Below, piece after piece: positions 4,607-5,114 of a stretch of 5,114 nt of DNA. Positions within the stretch are counted from its first letter, which is position 1; every line of letters starts with the position of its first letter. The translations under genes were made by a program, and so were the position numbers. The notes under the pieces were generated by a model. The model made no database searches, was not told the DNA's origin, and was given only the letters and a program-made list of their open reading frames with translations. This DNA is from Conexibacter sp. (lineage in GTDB: Bacteria > Actinomycetota > Thermoleophilia > Solirubrobacterales > Solirubrobacteraceae), in assembly GCA_025964295.1 (NCBI GenBank), contig JAOPZD010000252.1:1-5114 (forward strand), in the 5' to 3' direction.

Positions 4607-5114
4607 ATGTCCGAGCCCCGAGCGCAGCGCACCCTCGTGAAGTCCCCGCCCGAGCTGTGGGCCGAGATCAGCGACGTCAGCACGCTGGCGCGCCACCTCG
4701 GCGAGTTCGGCGACATCCGCATCACCCGTCTCGAGGCCGAGACCACCGTCGTCTGGGAGGGCGACCGCGCACGCGGCACGGTGGAGCTCGAGCCCTCGGG
4801 CTGGGGGACGAAGGTGACGATCACGGCGGAGGCGGTCGCGGCGGACCCGTACATCACCGACGCGGAGGTCGTGGCGGACGAGGCGGTGGTGGAGGACCGG
4901 GAGGCCGAGGCACCGCCGCCGGTCGTCGCGGAGGCGCCCGTCGAGGAGGAGCGGGACGCCGAGGAGGAGCCGGCCGCGGAGGCACCAACCGCGGCCGAAG
5001 CACCGCCCGCCGTCGCGGAGGAGCCCATCGTCGTCGCGGAGGAGCCCGCCGCCACGGAGCCGCCGACCGCCGAGGCTGCGCCCACCGCATCGCAGCGCCG
5101 CCGCGGTCTCTTGG
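4607..5114 (+). CDS. START/SRPBCC-like domain protein with acidic Ala/Glu/Pro tail (3'-truncated)
   Basis: The frame runs open from ATG 4607 through the right edge (169 codons seen). Residues 1-75 read as the start of a polyketide cyclase/START-type (SRPBCC) fold: RTLVKSPPELWAEISDVSTLARHLG, then alternating strands (IRITRLE, TTVVWEGD, RGTVELEPSGWGTKVTITAE). The SPPELWAEISD helix followed by a W-E-G-D strand and a GWGTKV hairpin is typical of that fold, but the domain is shorter than the usual 140 or so residues and is interrupted after residue 75. Residues 76-162 are low-complexity, rich in Ala, Glu, Pro and Val, strongly acidic, and probably disordered. The visible end turns basic (SQRRRGLL), hinting at a further segment outside the window. 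There is no signal peptide and no strong ribosome binding site; GGGCGGGG lies too far upstream. It is transcribed divergently from the copper operon. Function is unknown. Confidence 0.72.
   Translation, partial: MSEPRAQRTLVKSPPELWAEISDVSTLARHLGEFGDIRITRLEAETTVVWEGDRARGTVELEPSGWGTKVTITAEAVAADPYITDAEVVADEAVVEDREAEAPPPVVAEAPVEEERDAEEEPAAEAPTAAEAPPAVAEEPIVVAEEPAATEPPTAEAAPTASQRRRGLL
5011..5047 (+). repeat. 16-bp direct repeat in the acidic tail coding region
   Basis: CGTCGCGGAGGAGCCC occurs at 5011-5026 and again at 5032-5047. The 21-bp period equals seven codons, giving VAEEPIV-VAEEPAA in the protein. The in-frame period suggests slippage-driven growth of the low-complexity tail. Confidence 0.7.

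Noticed and set aside
4435..5085. Ser/Ala/Thr-rich minus-strand frame opposite the acidic tail gene
   Set aside because: It is the reverse reading of Glu/Ala/Pro repeats. The + frame has a plausible folded N-terminal half and is open to the window edge.

Overview
The window is very GC-rich, with strong third-position G/C bias, GTG starts and tightly packed genes. This fits a high-GC actinobacterium. The long-insert cupredoxins, the two-domain multicopper oxidase with a Tat-type leader and the HD-GYP protein suggest the Thermoleophilia/Solirubrobacterales group, but that is an inference from memory and not proven by the sequence.

Layout from left to right. (1) Positions 1-575, + strand: the C-terminal part of an HD-GYP domain protein, a probable cyclic-di-GMP phosphodiesterase, cut by the left edge. 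(2) 585-1055, +: a four-helix membrane protein of about 17 kDa (DUF2269-like), 9 nt downstream and probably co-transcribed. (3) 1052-1801, -: a hypothetical protein with winged-helix-like segments. It meets gene 2 tail to tail, with the two opposed stop codons sharing one CTAG. (4-6) 4366 down to 1888, -: a compact three-gene copper operon, transcribed right to left. It encodes an exported protein with two tandem cupredoxin domains (4366-3278), an exported single-domain cupredoxin (3281-2886) and a Tat-exported two-domain multicopper oxidase (2889-1888). The junctions are ATGA and GTGA 4-nt overlaps, so translation is probably coupled. (7) 4607-5114, +: a divergent gene cut by the right edge. 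It has a START/SRPBCC-like N-terminal half and an Ala/Glu/Pro-rich acidic tail.

The copper operon is the centre of interest. By motif count its products carry four type 1 (blue) copper sites and one type 2/type 3 trinuclear cluster, all predicted to lie outside the cytoplasmic membrane. A plausible reading is an extracytoplasmic redox relay in which the cupredoxins exchange electrons with the oxidase, which reduces O2 to water. Copper detoxification or metal/phenol oxidation are alternatives. The substrate cannot be read from the sequence.

The 240-bp divergent intergenic region (4367-4606) holds an exact 8-bp direct repeat with an 11-bp period and a 6-bp inverted repeat, both upstream of the copper operon. 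They are operator candidates. No RNA genes, mobile elements, CRISPR arrays or convincing intrinsic terminators were seen. Nothing in the window resembles a defence system.
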